This document shows positions 12,041 to 23,447 of a stretch of 64,000 bases of DNA, piece after piece. Within the stretch, counting starts at the first letter, position 1. Each line of letters starts with the position of its first letter. The DNA lies in the NCBI GenBank assembly GCA_010093605.1, contig MU004183.1:310001-374000 (forward strand), in the 5' to 3' direction. Position numbers and translations under genes: made by a program. The stretch comes from Lophium mytilinum (lineage: Eukaryota; Ascomycota; Dothideomycetes; Mytilinidiales; Mytilinidiaceae). The notes below the pieces were generated by a model, which was given only the letters and a program-made list of their open reading frames with translations, did no database searches and was not told where the DNA came from.

Positions 12041-12883
12041 GTCCATGGAAGAGGTCAAGCTGTCGTAAGCGCCGCTGGTATTGTGGCAGAATCGACCGAG
12101 CAGATGTAAGGCTCTTCGCCCTGCGTCGCAGCTTGACCCAGTTTGGACTCCGAGAGCGAAAATATATGGTAGTTGATCCTACGGCCTGATACGCCCACCA
12201 ATTCATCGCGCCCGCTGTACACGGAACAAAAGCGTAGACATGAAACAATGAAATCCATTCAGAGCAACATAGGCTCTGAACTAGATGCCTCGCCACTACT
12301 GTGTAGTGGGATTATGGATGTTAGGAAAGAGGATGAGAAGAGAACGAGTGTTGAGCCCCGTGCTGAAAACCATCGAGCTTGTCCACCCAAGAAACCCTCT
12401 TTGGATCGCCTGAAACTCGACAACGACGAGACATACACTCTGATACCACGATTTTGTTGCGCTTGGATATCTCCATACTTTTTTCTCAGACACGCGACCG
12501 AATTCTGCTTCGTGACAACATAACCCTACGAACCACCCTCCCATACCTCCCGAGAGCAAACCTTGGCTAGATCTCTGCAGATTAAGAGCGTCGAGAGCAC
12601 AGTCCTCGAATCGTGTTTTCTGTGGAAGAGATAGAACATCGATAGGGCATATCCATGCATAAAACCAATCCCCCGAAGCTCCGCCGCACCCACGTGACCT
12701 CTCACCCAAGCTCTCCTCCACCTGTCCTAATCCAGCAACCCTCAAATCTCCAACCCACTCCCAATTCTCGCGCGCTCTCACCTCCAACCCACCCCCAATT
12801 CTCGCGCGCGAGCACTTCTCCCACCCCAAACACCTCCCCAACCCACCCCTCGCCTGGACAACAACCCCCCAAAATCCTCAACC
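12041..12883. other. Intergenic region upstream of SEC11
   Basis: No supported gene. The open frames here are low-complexity and unconvincing. The last 230 bp are C-rich on the plus strand and hold the short direct repeat listed separately. It probably contains the SEC11 promoter. Confidence 0.4.
12748..12809. repeat. Two direct copies of a 28-bp C-rich unit in the SEC11 upstream region
   Basis: The unit begins ctccaacccac and ends caattctcgcgcgc. It occurs at 12748-12775 and 12782-12809 with one mismatch. A weaker C-rich relative follows up to about 12850. It lies 75 bp before the SEC11 start codon, so it may be transcribed in the 5' UTR. Confidence 0.75.
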
Positions 12884-13510
12884 ATGCTCTCCCTCTCCCC
12901 GCGCCAACTCGCAACCCAAGTCCTCAACTTCGCCCTCGTGCTCTCAACCGCCTTCATGCTGTGGAAAGGGCTCAGCATCGCCTCGAACTCGCCCTCCCCC
13001 ATCGTCGTCGTGCTCTCCGGCAGCATGGAGCCGGCCTTCGCGCGCGGCGACTTGCTGTTTCTGTGGAACCGGGGGCTGGACACCCAGATTGGGGAGGTGG
13101 TGGTGTATAACGTCAAGGGCAAGGATATCCCGATTGTGCATCGCGTGGTTAGGCGGTTTGGGGGAGGGTGAGTTTTGCGCGTTTCTATCTTCTGGGAGGG
13201 TTGTGAGGACGGGATGGGCGTGCAGTGGATGTTATTTGTTATTTGAAGGGATTGAAGCTAATCATTGTCGTGTACATGCAGCTCAACCCCCCTCCGCCTC
13301 CTCACCAAAGGCGACAACAACGCCGCCGACGACACGGAGCTCTACGCCCGCGGCCAGGACTTCCTGAACCGCAAGGAGGACGTCATCGGCAGCGTGGTCG
13401 GTTTCGTGCCGTTTGTGGGCTACGTTACGATCCTTCTCAGCGAGTATCCGTGGCTGAAGCAGGCGATGTTGGGGCTGATGGGGGTTATGGTTGTGCTGCA
13501 GCGGGAATAG
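12884..13510 (+). CDS. SEC11: Signal peptidase complex catalytic subunit Sec11
   Basis: Membrane serine protease of the ER signal peptidase complex; it removes signal peptides from secretory proteins. Exons 12884-13167 and 13282-13510 (intron gtgagt...catgcag) give 170 residues, the normal size. One N-terminal membrane segment is at about 12-30. The catalytic Ser47 lies in LSGSMEPAF and the second active-site residue His86 in PIVHRVVR. The conserved acidic box [10 protein letters not shown] (about 103-112) follows. The C-terminus [19 protein letters not shown] is typical. The ATG is the first in frame and sits in an accATG context. Confidence 0.95.
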
Positions 13511-13882
13511 TCGCGTGTTTAGGGCGAGTAGGGAGGAGGAGGCTGAGAAGAGGGAAAGGGAAAAAGGAGTTGCATGCATCGGACGGCGTTTGGCGTCTAT
13601 CGGATATCGGATATATCTAGGCGTATGGCTGTTTGAGGGGATGGGGATAATGGTGGCTTCAGCATATCCGCCAAAACCCATCAAGAAAGGAGAGCAGTGT
13701 GGCAGCTAGCTCGACATCACCAAGCTCCCAAGCGTTGGGTTTTCAAGATCACAAGCACTGTCTATACCCGGAAGTCACTTATAGCATTCCACTTCCAGTC
13801 ACGTCATCCTCCCCCTTTCTGTTTTATTCACCCTCTCCATCCCACCTCATCCACAACACTCGCAAACCAACCCCCCAAGACG

Positions 13883-13894
13883 CAAAAATAGAAA
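13883..13894 (-). terminator. Pol III oligo-T terminator of tRNA-Gly
   Basis: Reading the minus strand past the tRNA 3' end, TTTTC is followed by TATTTTTG, two T runs within 20 bases. This is the usual RNA polymerase III stop signal. Confidence 0.7.
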
Positions 13895-13899
13895 ACCAC

Positions 13900-14018
13900 T
13901 GCGGAAGGAGGGATTCGAACCCCCGACCCCTGCCTTGCTCAAAGATACATACAAGCAGCGAATGCATGCATGCGAAGCAATGGGAAGACAGTACCCTAAA
14001 CCACTGGGCTACTCCCGC
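13900..14018 (-). tRNA. tRNA-Gly (anticodon CCC) with an intron
   Basis: The minus strand folds into a full cloverleaf. Acceptor stem GCGGGAG/CTTCCGC is followed by discriminator A at 13900. The D stem is GCCC/GGGT, the anticodon stem CTGTC/GGCAG and the T arm GGGGG-TTCGAAT-CCCTC. The anticodon loop reads TT-CCC-A, giving anticodon CCC (positions 13984-13982), which reads GGG glycine codons. A 45-nt intron (13980-13936) lies between positions 37 and 38, the standard place. Boxes A and B are intact, and an oligo-T terminator follows. It lies between SEC11 and NHP6. Confidence 0.93.
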
Positions 14019-14741
14019 TTCTCGTGAAATTCGAGTGCCAGGCGGCGTTACTGTGTTCATACAGGTGTGGGTTTCCCTGGATATAAGATAGCAGAGACTA
14101 TTGTAGTAGCGTCAAGAAGATTCTATGGTGAGCGGTGAATTCAATATGCGCGGGATCACGCCGGAAGCAACGGGTATCAGCGTCAGTAGCCCGGCAAACA
14201 GGGTGGAGGGAATGCGACAGCATGGCAGAGAGTATCATCTGGTTCAGCATACCATTATCGACATTAACAAACAGGCATTGAGGTGGATAAAGGCGATAGA
14301 GACAATCTTCATGGTATCAAGTATCAACATGCAGCAAACAGTCACAGCCACCCCAAAAAAGCTTAAGCGTGGGAATACGATCTTCATGGCAGAAAATCAG
14401 CTAGTATACAGAGGAATCAAGATGCCCAAGAAAAAGCATCCATAGAGTAAGCCCGTCATGTACTCGTGTGACGTTGACGTTTGAAATCGTTCGTGAGCCG
14501 CAACAGGTAGAACCACCCTCTCTAGTCCAGATGGTGTGTCACGTGCCGCCGAGAACAAGACTCACGAAGGACGGCTGACGCTGCTTCGTACTCCTCACTT
14601 GGAAGAAAATAAAGCATAAGAAACCCGAAATTCCCCGGCCCCGTTCCAAACCCCGAGAGCATGTTCCACCAGAGCAATAAAGAGAAACCAGAGAGATGAG
14701 CAGATTTGAGATGGAGGATAAGCGTTGTAAGAGCTTGCGGT
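14019..14741. other. Intergenic region between tRNA-Gly and NHP6
   Basis: No supported gene. A 106-codon open frame at 14125-14445 on the plus strand has no recognisable domain and I do not call it. The right side should hold the NHP6 3' UTR. Confidence 0.4.
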
Positions 14742-15228
14742 TTACTCGGAAACCTCCTCTTCATCCTCAGCACCCTGGAGCAGGTCAGTAGGTGGATGGG
14801 GGGGTAGGAAAGGGGCAGTACGTACGGCAGCATAGGCGGCCTTCTCATCTTCGTAACGCTTCTTGTCGGTAGCAGCCTTGGCCTCGTAGGGGCCACGGTT
14901 CTTCTCGCTCAGGGCCTTCCACTTCTCGCCCAGCATCTTGCCGACCTCACCTTGAGACAAGATCAGCAAAGATTAGTGTAAGTGGCTTGAGCGATGACGT
15001 ACCGAACTTGATTCCGGGGTTGTCCTCACGGACCTTGTCGCGCTGCTCGTTGGCGAAGAACATGTAGGCAGATAGACCGCGCTTGGGTGCGTTGGGGTCT
15101 TTTTTGGCTTTGCGTGAGCATCAGATGGTGGTCCTTTGATAATGGAGAGGAGACTTACCCTTCTTCTTCTTGCCGCCCTCGGCCTTGGTGGCCTTGGCCT
15201 TGCGGGTGACGGTCTTTTCCTTTGGCAT
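14742..15228 (-). CDS. NHP6: Non-histone chromosomal protein 6 (HMG-box DNA-bending protein)
   Basis: Small HMGB-type protein that binds and bends DNA without sequence preference and assists chromatin remodelling and transcription. Four exons (15228-15159, 15107-15003, 14950-14826, 14774-14742) give 110 residues, close to yeast Nhp6. A Lys-rich N-terminal arm ([20 protein letters not shown]) leads into a single HMG box with [39 protein letters not shown] and [17 protein letters not shown]. An acidic tail ([10 protein letters not shown]) follows. The last intron is 51 nt and free of stops, so retaining it would insert 17 residues before the acidic tail. Confidence 0.93.
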
Positions 15229-17231
15229 TGTGCTGGTGGGTGTCAGTGGGGATGCGGTGGTGGTGAGTGGCAGACGATGGGTGGTAGAGTGAGTGGGGCG
15301 GGTGGAGCAGGTATATAAGCAGACAAATGAAGGGAGCAAGCAGTCGCGCGAAGCTTTTGGAAGGCCAATCACGGCCAGAGAGCGACGGCGACGCCAATAG
15401 AAAGAAACAGAAGTCACGCGGCACAGAAGGTGGGTTGATGTGGAGGTGGGAGTGTGCAGTGCAGTGGTGGTGGTGGAAACCCCAGATCGCGGTTTGCCAA
15501 ATCGGGCCTCACGGTCGCAAAACAACAACAGAGCAAGCAATGAACGAGCGAGAACGCGATCGTCGCCGGAGAAGCGCGGACTCACCTAGATTGCGGGCTG
15601 CGACAAGAGCCTCGAGTGGTTTTGATATGTGACTATGGCGGTGGTCAGTACGGATGCTCGATGCGGGCGCGCGACAACGACGACAATGCGACGAAGCGGC
15701 GTGATTGATTTGAAATGACGACGACAGCAGAGAGGCTCGCAGAAGACGCGCGGAGCCGCGGAAAAAACGCGTGCATCGCGGTGTGGTGGGCGAGTGCGGG
15801 CTCAGTGATGGTGGAGGTCGGGCATGGGAAGCGTCAAGCGAAGCTCACCTGTTTGTTTTGCGGGTGCGGTTTGGCAGAGGGGATTTGTATGAGAGAGTTG
15901 GGTGAGGGAGGAGGCGATGGGGACTGCGCAGGTTATGCGGCAAAGGGCGGCCGCGTCACGTGCCCCTAACAAAGCCCGCCGACCGTGCATTCCCAGCTTC
16001 CCAGCACCACCGACTCCTCTCCCTGTGCTGTCGCTTGCAGCCGCCCAGCACCGCCGACCGCTATGCCCAGCGCATCTCCCTAATCGAACCCGGATCACTG
16101 TATCTCATTATGCAGAGAGTGTGCTCGGAAGCCGTGGTGAGCTCTTGCGCCGCAGTCCCATTGTTGCTGCAGCGGCACCGCTCCGACTCAGGCCTCGCAG
16201 TCAAGTAAGAGCCCTCGAGGACTGAGCACCAGGGCGGGCAGCGGGCAGCGGGCAGCTCCCTAGCAACGGAGCTGATACACGCATTCCTGGTTTCATGCGG
16301 CCCGTTTATATTGCACCTCCGCCGCTCGCCTTGCCCATTCGTCACTGCGCCAAATTTGTGAGCCGTTATCTCGCACCCTCCGTTGTTAGGCCTGGCTGGC
16401 TGAGAGGGCCCCAAGGGCCGCCCACCGCAAGCAGCCGGCCACAGAAAGAACGAGACACCACCGCCCGGGGCCTGACTGCATGTGACGGCCTAACGTCTAC
16501 CCACCCATCCGCTGCTGCAGCCTCACCCCGTTGCAACAAGGCCCCAAGCCACCAGAAAAGTGGTTGGGAGGGCACTTGCGTCGGACGCCTACAGCCAGCC
16601 TGCCCGCACCGCGCCCAGCGAGGGGGGCCCTTCGAGTCAAGGCTATCGGAGCTGCGTCCTTTCACCGGCTGGGGCGCCATTACCAATCCAGTAATACAAG
16701 GAAAGGTGCTCTCTTCGAGGCAACCCACAGCTTCTGCCGCTATATTATTCGCGCAGTCGTGTTTGTTGATCGAGTGTCGTGCCGTGAATAAGGGGAGGGT
16801 TGCGCGGATCACGTGACGCTTACTCCGCTTAGCTTAAGCCCGATGATGGCATTGTGTGACGTAGCAGGCCAATACTCGAAGACGTCAAGAAGCTCACAGA
16901 CAGTTGGGCGCTTAGTGCTCCTCGTGCGCCTCTGAGTTGTTTTACGCCCGAAAGTGAGAGAATTGGTAGGGCCTGTTCGTTGCGGAGCTGGGTTGGTATA
17001 CCTAGGTATTCATGGATTCAACTGCCCCATTCCAATAGGCTATCAATACATGCAATGGAGACCTTTGCCATTGCAAAACATTTTCCGAAAGTAATGTAAC
17101 ACCAAATACTCTCAACACGAATATGAATATGCATAGGATTTAGGTGCGACTAACAATACACCCCTCCTCCACCCCGCCCATATAGGTAAATCACATCCAC
17201 ACCCAGAACGCCACCAGTGCTCCCCTTATCT
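15229..17231. other. Gene-poor stretch upstream of NHP6 and downstream of the GH47 gene
   Basis: Two kilobases of G/C-rich DNA with many overlapping but unrecognisable frames on both strands, none supported. The NHP6 promoter and 5' UTR should lie at 15229-15700, with a TATA-like tatataag (minus strand cttatata) near 15311. I see no tRNA, transposon end or repeat. Confidence 0.4.
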
Positions 17232-20200
17232 TCACGCTCCGCGCTTAAAAGGATGCGCCTCAGTATTAAGTACCCAGTCATCCAGACTAACCGCGCTCTC
17301 CTCCTCAAACAACAGATAGAAGTACTTGAGCGTCTCGGCGAGCCAGAAGCTCTCCATCTCGTCCAGCAGCTCCGGCGCCGTCTTGGTGACGTCGTCGATG
17401 GCCGAGTTCCCGTACTCGGTCGTCGTGTGCTGCGCGATGGCTTGGTACATCTCCCAGCCGACCTCGCGCCAGTGCGAGTCGCCCGTGATGCGGTAGAGGT
17501 AGAAGACGGATTCGATGGCTTCGGGGCTGGAAATGAGTCAGCGAGCTTCGATCATGACTGAAGAGGAAAGGGGTTGCTTACCGAAGAATGTATTTCTTGC
17601 TCCGGATGCTTGTGACACCCTTTGGCAGCCTCTCCTCCTGGATGCGGTTCTTGACGAATTCCTCGTGGGACTGCGGGGGACGGGGGGAGTAAAGGATGGG
17701 AAAGGTGGGTAGTGTGGGCGATGGCTTGTCCGATGAATCTGATGGTGTTATTTCCTCGTCGTCGTTCGTCTTCGCTGCTGGCTTCTCCAACAGCAGCTCT
17801 TCTTCTGCCTTCTTCTCCGTCTTTGATGGTTTCTCATCCGTTGAATCCAACTGTCGCTTCTCGAGGCCGACAGCCTTTGGCAACCCGGTCGCCTCCGCTT
17901 CGACCTCTGCAACCTCTCTCTCTAGCTCTGTCTTGTCAACCCCGGTGGCTTGTGCTTCGGGCGCGCCCGTTGCCGCCGCCATTGCCGCCTCATAGCTTGC
18001 CGATGCCTCTGCAAGCTGTTTGGTGTACCTGCTCATCTGGTCCTTGTAGCTCTTTATCCTGTTTTCAGAATGCGGATCGATCTTCTCCCACCACATCGTC
18101 TCATTCCACTCGCAGCTCTTCTGGCTCTCACATCCTACGACGTAAAAGCTCTCCGGCATGATACCGGTCGTAGTAGCGTTGTAACTCCACACACAGCCCT
18201 CGGTCAGTTTCTTCGCGATTTCCAGGTCTTCCTCGCGGTTGAAGATCTTGGCGCCGAGAGCGAACATGCCACCGGCAAAGCACGTGAGATGCGCATTCTC
18301 GTTGTCTAGGTCGCCTATTCCACCGGATTTCGTGTAGGTGGAGAGTGCTGGCACGCTAAAAGAGCCGGAGAAAAGAACGTCTGCGCCGTCAGGTAGCATA
18401 GGACGGAAGAGCAGATGCTCTTTCACGACATCGACCGACTTCTCGTACATAGTGCGGTACGAGTCAACCCGGCCACCCAGGAGAATCCATTCCTAGAGGC
18501 AATTAGCTGACCGTTACACCATTCAAGGCCATGGTAGTCGTAGGTTCTTACCTTTGGCAGATATTCATAGGTGGAATCAGACATGCCACCCAGCGTGAAA
18601 GTCTCAGTCCCAAACTCGCTGTAAGACACCATGCCTTGGTCTTCGCACTCAGGGACCGCGGGAATAGTAGCCTGAGCCTTGGGGGCGGCCTTTGCTGCGG
18701 TCCTCGGAGCTATGCTGTCCGCCAATGTAGCGTCTGGAGCGTCGAGCTGTCTCTTTTCTTTTCCTGGCAATTTCTTCTCTGGCTTTTCGTTGTCGACAGG
18801 AATGAACTCAACTGGCTTTGGCAAATCCAGTGGGACCAACTCATCCTCATCGAAGTCATCCTCAAGCAAAGGCGTGGAACCAGATGCCTCCTTTTCTTCG
18901 GGCTCAACGGGATTAGCATTAGTCGGTCTCTTGCAGCCAGAAGCGTCGATATACGTCGGCCACATGCCCGGTAGCCTCGTCTCCTTTTGGAACAACTCAA
19001 GAGCGTCTGTGATCCGGGCTATAGCGTCATAGTATTTCGGCTCGCCAGTCAATTGGGCGAGTCTGGTGAATTCCACGGAGAGAGAGCCGATCTCGGCTAG
19101 GATGACTCTGTTACTTGCGCGATGGGGCTGCGAGGCGAATGTACTAGGCCTTCAAATTAGCTCCATCCAATTGACGTGATCATCCACTGAACTCACGGTC
19201 TCCAGTAGTAATAGGTGATTGGCATCCTATTTGGGGTGTCAAAAGCGCCCATCAGCACCTCTCCCAGCTCGACAGCCTTCTCAAGCAAGACTGGGTATTT
19301 CTGGTTACTGATATCATATGCGGCAAGCAGACCACCCAAATAGCGGATTGTGGTCTCGAACATGGGGATATCGCCGCGGGGACTCGTCGTGAAGTCAATT
19401 GTCTTGACAGCCTCGACGGCCTCTTCAAACTCAGGCTTCAGCCCCATCATCCACAGCGTATCTAGCGTATCCACCAATGTTGCACCCCATCCCGCAAAGG
19501 GGTTCCTGAAGCCACCAGAAACAGGTGACAATTCATCCTTCATCCACGCATTATCCTTGTATCCTTTCCATGAGTGCAAGAACGCTCCCTTGATCGTCTT
19601 GAGCTTGCTCAGCCTGTCCGTCTTTGCCTCCACTGTCTCTTCCTTGAAGTCGAATTGGATCTTGGGTATTGGTTTCGGCGAGCCGCTCGGCAGCTGGATA
19701 GTCGACTTCGAGGGAACTGGAAAATGCTCGGGGAGGGGCTTCCAGTATATAGCTGGCGCATCGGAGGGTATGGGCGGGATCTCGAGTCTCCCCTGGCCGT
19801 GCTCGTGGAGAACTTCGTTCTTCCCCGGTACAAACTGTTTCTTGTCATCCTCCAAGTGTCCCATACCAACAGGTGTACTAGTTATTGATGGCGATGCTTC
19901 TGCAGCTGCAGCCGACTCTTTTGCCGGCTTTGGAGACCCCGGAGGCGTGTTCTGGACGGGATGGCTGACGCTCGCAATTGGCGGCGGTGTTTCGAGGGGG
20001 AGGGTCAGTGAAGTCTCAATGCCCGAGACCTCCACTTGTAGCTTTTTCGTTTCCTGCACAACCTCATGTGGCCTCGGCATCCACGATATTGGCGGGACAA
20101 TCCCCTCGGAATCCTCCTCGAGCGGTGCTGACTTCTCGCCAGTTGGGAGCAGGGACGGTTGCCGCCATGATCCTGTGCTGCCGAATTTGTATAGGGCAAA

Positions 20201-20254
20201 GATGGTAACGACGGCGAGAGCAACGAAGACGCGATATCTCCGGTAACGAAACAT
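17232..20254 (-). CDS. Glycoside hydrolase family 47 alpha-1,2-mannosidase, type II membrane protein with long insertions
   Basis: Class I alpha-mannosidase that trims alpha-1,2-linked mannose from N-glycans in the ER/Golgi. Four exons (20254-19197, 19143-18552, 18492-17582, 17526-17232) give 951 residues. Family members are often 500-650, so this is long. A cytosolic Arg-rich start is followed by a membrane anchor ([17 protein letters not shown], about residues 9-25) and a Pro/Ser-rich stem of about 200 residues. The catalytic barrel has [56 protein letters not shown] and [17 protein letters not shown]. The end, [20 protein letters not shown]...NTEAHPF, is diagnostic of GH47. Two acidic/Lys low-complexity insertions interrupt the barrel (around genomic 18650-18900 and 17700-18000). 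The start was chosen because the anchor follows at once. Confidence 0.88.
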
Positions 20255-21035
20255 GGTGGGCGTGCGGCAGGATCTATAAACAACGGGGACCTGTCGCACG
20301 GGATATGGGATGGAAGGCCGGGGCGCAGGAAGACTTTAGGGGTGTCTACTCTCTCATAATTCCGCACGAAGAGGGAAAAGGACTGACAGGAAGCGAATGC
20401 GCAGAGTCGGCGGGGGAGGTTTGCGAAGAGGAAGACAGGCCAGGTATTCTAGTCCAGTACGGAGGAGCGACTCCTAGACATGCATGGCTTCAGTCTACGG
20501 GTCGGCGCTGCGACTTTTATGGGGCAACCAGCAAGCGGCTTGGCCTAGATGTCCGTCGGCCCCTGGAAGTGTGGCGCGTTAGGGCGTCTCCTATCGCAAC
20601 CTTGAACCTCGAACCAGCCTTGATATGCACACGAGCAGCAGACGTTGACGACCTGCCTGGATGAGTATAGAAGCACTGCAGCTCACTTTCACAACACCAC
20701 ACAATCACGAAAGCCGCCAGAGGCAGAGCACGGCGATTGTGTCTTGGTTCGCTTATGCTTAATTCTGGAGTATCAGTCGGCTAAATTTGCAAATCCTGGG
20801 GCACCATGTTGGGTGGAGCGCTCATGTTGGCATTGACAGTCTATTTCGGCATGCTTTTAATATACACTGTCTACTTGCAGACGGCCCATGTTGCACCCAC
20901 AACTAGCCACAGCGTTTGGCCGCCAGCTTTACTTCGCGTACCGAGTGCACGTAGAGGCCCTGTCTCGCAAGCGCCAAATTCTCTACCAGATCCTGGCGCA
21001 TCCTGTGCTCCCGAATACTATCCTACCCGCTCCCA
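20255..21035. other. Intergenic region between GH47 start and CCT6 3' end
   Basis: About 780 bp with no supported gene. It should carry the GH47 promoter and the CCT6 3' UTR. Confidence 0.4.
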
Positions 21036-23156
21036 CTACTGATTGTCACCCGCGGGGTCTGGCTGTCGTCCCTAGAGTCGCACACCGTCAGTCATGTAAG
21101 AGGTACCTTCTTGGAGTTTCATGCGCTCACCATCTGCCGTGCCTTCAGCATCTCGTCGCACAAGAGCAAGTTGGAGGCGATGCCTGTGCTAGACGCAATG
21201 CAATTGCGCAGCACTCGGAACGAATCGTAGACGCCCTCTTGTGTGGGGTCCATGGCCTCACCGGTTGCGAGATTGAGACCGACAATGTTTCCGTCGGCAT
21301 ACTCGTCCTGCAGCTCCGCCACTATATTGCGTGTTAGTATGCCTCGTGCTTCTTCGATCCAAGTTACTTACGTGAATCTTGTATGTCGTGACCAGAGTTT
21401 GCTGCGAGTGTCTTGGGAATCACCAACAAAGCATCCGCGAATGCTGTCACACCCCACTTTGCTTTTCCCTTGAGTGTCTTGCGGAAGTTGTCGCTAGAGA
21501 GATGTGCAGCGCACGCAATCTGGAACGCCCCACCACCTGGAACCACGCTCCCGTCCACGATCATGTTGTACACGCTTCTCAGACCGTCTCGGACTGCGTC
21601 CTTGATCTGCGTAATAGTGTGCGCATTCGGACCTTTGATGAGCAGAGTAACGGATTTCGGCTCCTTGACGTCTTCCTACTTTGTGTCAGTCAAGTTTGAC
21701 TTTCTAGATTGCGCAACTTACTATGAAAGTGTACTTCTCCTCGCCAAGCTGGTGTTCATACACTAAACCAGCCCATCCGAGCACGTCGGGTGTCAGGTCT
21801 TCCACGCTGTTTTGTGACGTTCCGCCGCAAATCAACTGCAGACGTTCCATGTTCCTCCTCTTGGCGCGCCTTAGGGCGAAGATGCCGTTCTTGACCAGAA
21901 CATCCAAGCTCAACGGATCGATGCCCTTCTGGTTTATTATGACAAAGCCTTTCTTGGGGTCGTTACCACAAACTTCCTTCTTCAGCTCGACAATCTTTCT
22001 CAGCTTCTCGTCGACGAATCTCCTCTCGCTCTCCACTAGCTTCTCACGCTGGTCTGCACTCGAGTAGAAAAACCCCGAGTTGATCTCTGACTTCTCATAC
22101 TCCAAGCTCACGTTGAGAGTCAGGATGAAGGCGTTCTCGACACGCTTTGGCATGTCCGGATGTCTCGCACCGTGGTCCAATGCCAGACCCCTGATCAGCT
22201 GGGTGTCTGCAGCTGTCCGGTGCTGCATGGTCATGATCTCAATCATGTGCAGATCTGGTTTGGCGGGGGCGTTGTATATCGTTAGAACAGCATCGACGAT
22301 ATCTGGGGTAAGCTGCTCCGCAAGCGTGCTGTTCAACTTCGTAGAGAGCGAGGTCCGCGCAACAGATAGGAGGAGTTCGCGGTCGACTTCCTTGGTGAGC
22401 TTGAAGCCGTCAAGAAACTGCTAAAGTCAGCATAAATTTAATGTGAGAAGCGGATGAGCCAACCTTTAGCGCTTCCGTCTTTGCAATTTCGTATCCATCC
22501 GTGATTACCCTGGGGTGTAGGCCCTCTGATATGTATCTGTCTGCCTGCTTCAATAGCTCGCCTACCAACAACACCACCGACGTCGTTCCATCTCCAGTGA
22601 TATCATCTTGTGCGGTAGCAGCTCGTGCAATCATGACCTTAGACGGTCAGTATAGAAATCGGCGTAGTGTATATGGGCTTCGTACGGCAGTTGGATTTTG
22701 TATTTGCTACCATTGTTAGCGACATGGCTCTAATGTGGTGATGAGTACCTACCATTTCTCGTAGCAAGACGCTTCCATCTTTCGTGAGTTTGATCTTTGG
22801 CATAATTAACCACCGAGTTCGAGGAGTGTAACAAGCAAACTTACTGAGCCTGCGCCGTCAACCAGCCTGTGTTTTGTCAGTAGAGTTGAGATTAAATACA
22901 GCGTGAATACTCACATCTTCAGCGTTCCCCGCGGTCCCAGATTTGATGCCAACACCTGGGAATGTTAGCTATGCCCTAGGTTACTGCTCCTCCAATGCTC
23001 AAGGTACCTTCTGTAGCCCTTCTCCGGCTGATATGTTCACTTGGAGAGCTTCCCCACGTCTCTGCGAGCTTGTTAGCCACGTCTCCCAACGGCCGTGGAG
23101 GCAGCATTTCGTACCCTCGACTCCGCCTTGGGGTTCAGGAGTTGCGCTGCAGACAT
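21036..23156 (-). CDS. CCT6: T-complex protein 1 subunit zeta (CCT6), cytosolic chaperonin subunit
   Basis: One of eight subunits of the TRiC/CCT chaperonin that folds actin, tubulin and other cytosolic proteins. Eleven exons are needed: 23156-23115, 23061-23008, 22955-22915, 22866-22845, 22794-22753, 22706-22686, 22637-22464, 22420 (or 22417)-21722, 21675-21372, 21321-21131 and 21071-21036. This gives 541 (or 540) residues, the family size. Conserved blocks include [26 protein letters not shown], the ATPase motif [28 protein letters not shown] and GLNLATGE. The last exon is short and ends [11 protein letters not shown]. Several exons are only 21-54 nt. The exon 8 acceptor is a tandem tagcag. 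The start is 292 bp from that of NOP56, on the opposite strand. Confidence 0.93.
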
Positions 23157-23447
23157 ATTGGAGGACTTCTATCGGGGTATACAAGGAAACAAAGTCTTGC
23201 GGAGTGGCAGGTGAGAGAGTGAGGGGAGAAGGTGGGCTGTTTGGCAGCCTCCAAATGTCGCGTCGACCTTAATTTTCGCGACCATCGGCTGCACTTCGGC
23301 AGGGATCCCTCAGTGCCAAGCCGAACTTTTTTCCACTTCTTCAGAGCTCCCACATTTCACTCCGACCCGTCACCATCCCCGCGTCGCCGCACCGTATACC
23401 GCCAACAACGCCGCTACTTACCAGGAGTAGCATCCGGTACTAATAGG
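23157..23447. promoter_or_regulatory. Shared divergent promoter of CCT6 and NOP56
   Basis: The start codons of two growth-related genes lie 292 bp apart and point away from each other, so this stretch must serve both. I could not name a binding site with confidence. Confidence 0.6.

Noticed and set aside
12296-12841. 181-codon minus-strand frame upstream of SEC11
   Set aside because: Its start region is the reverse of a C-rich repeat and the protein looks random.
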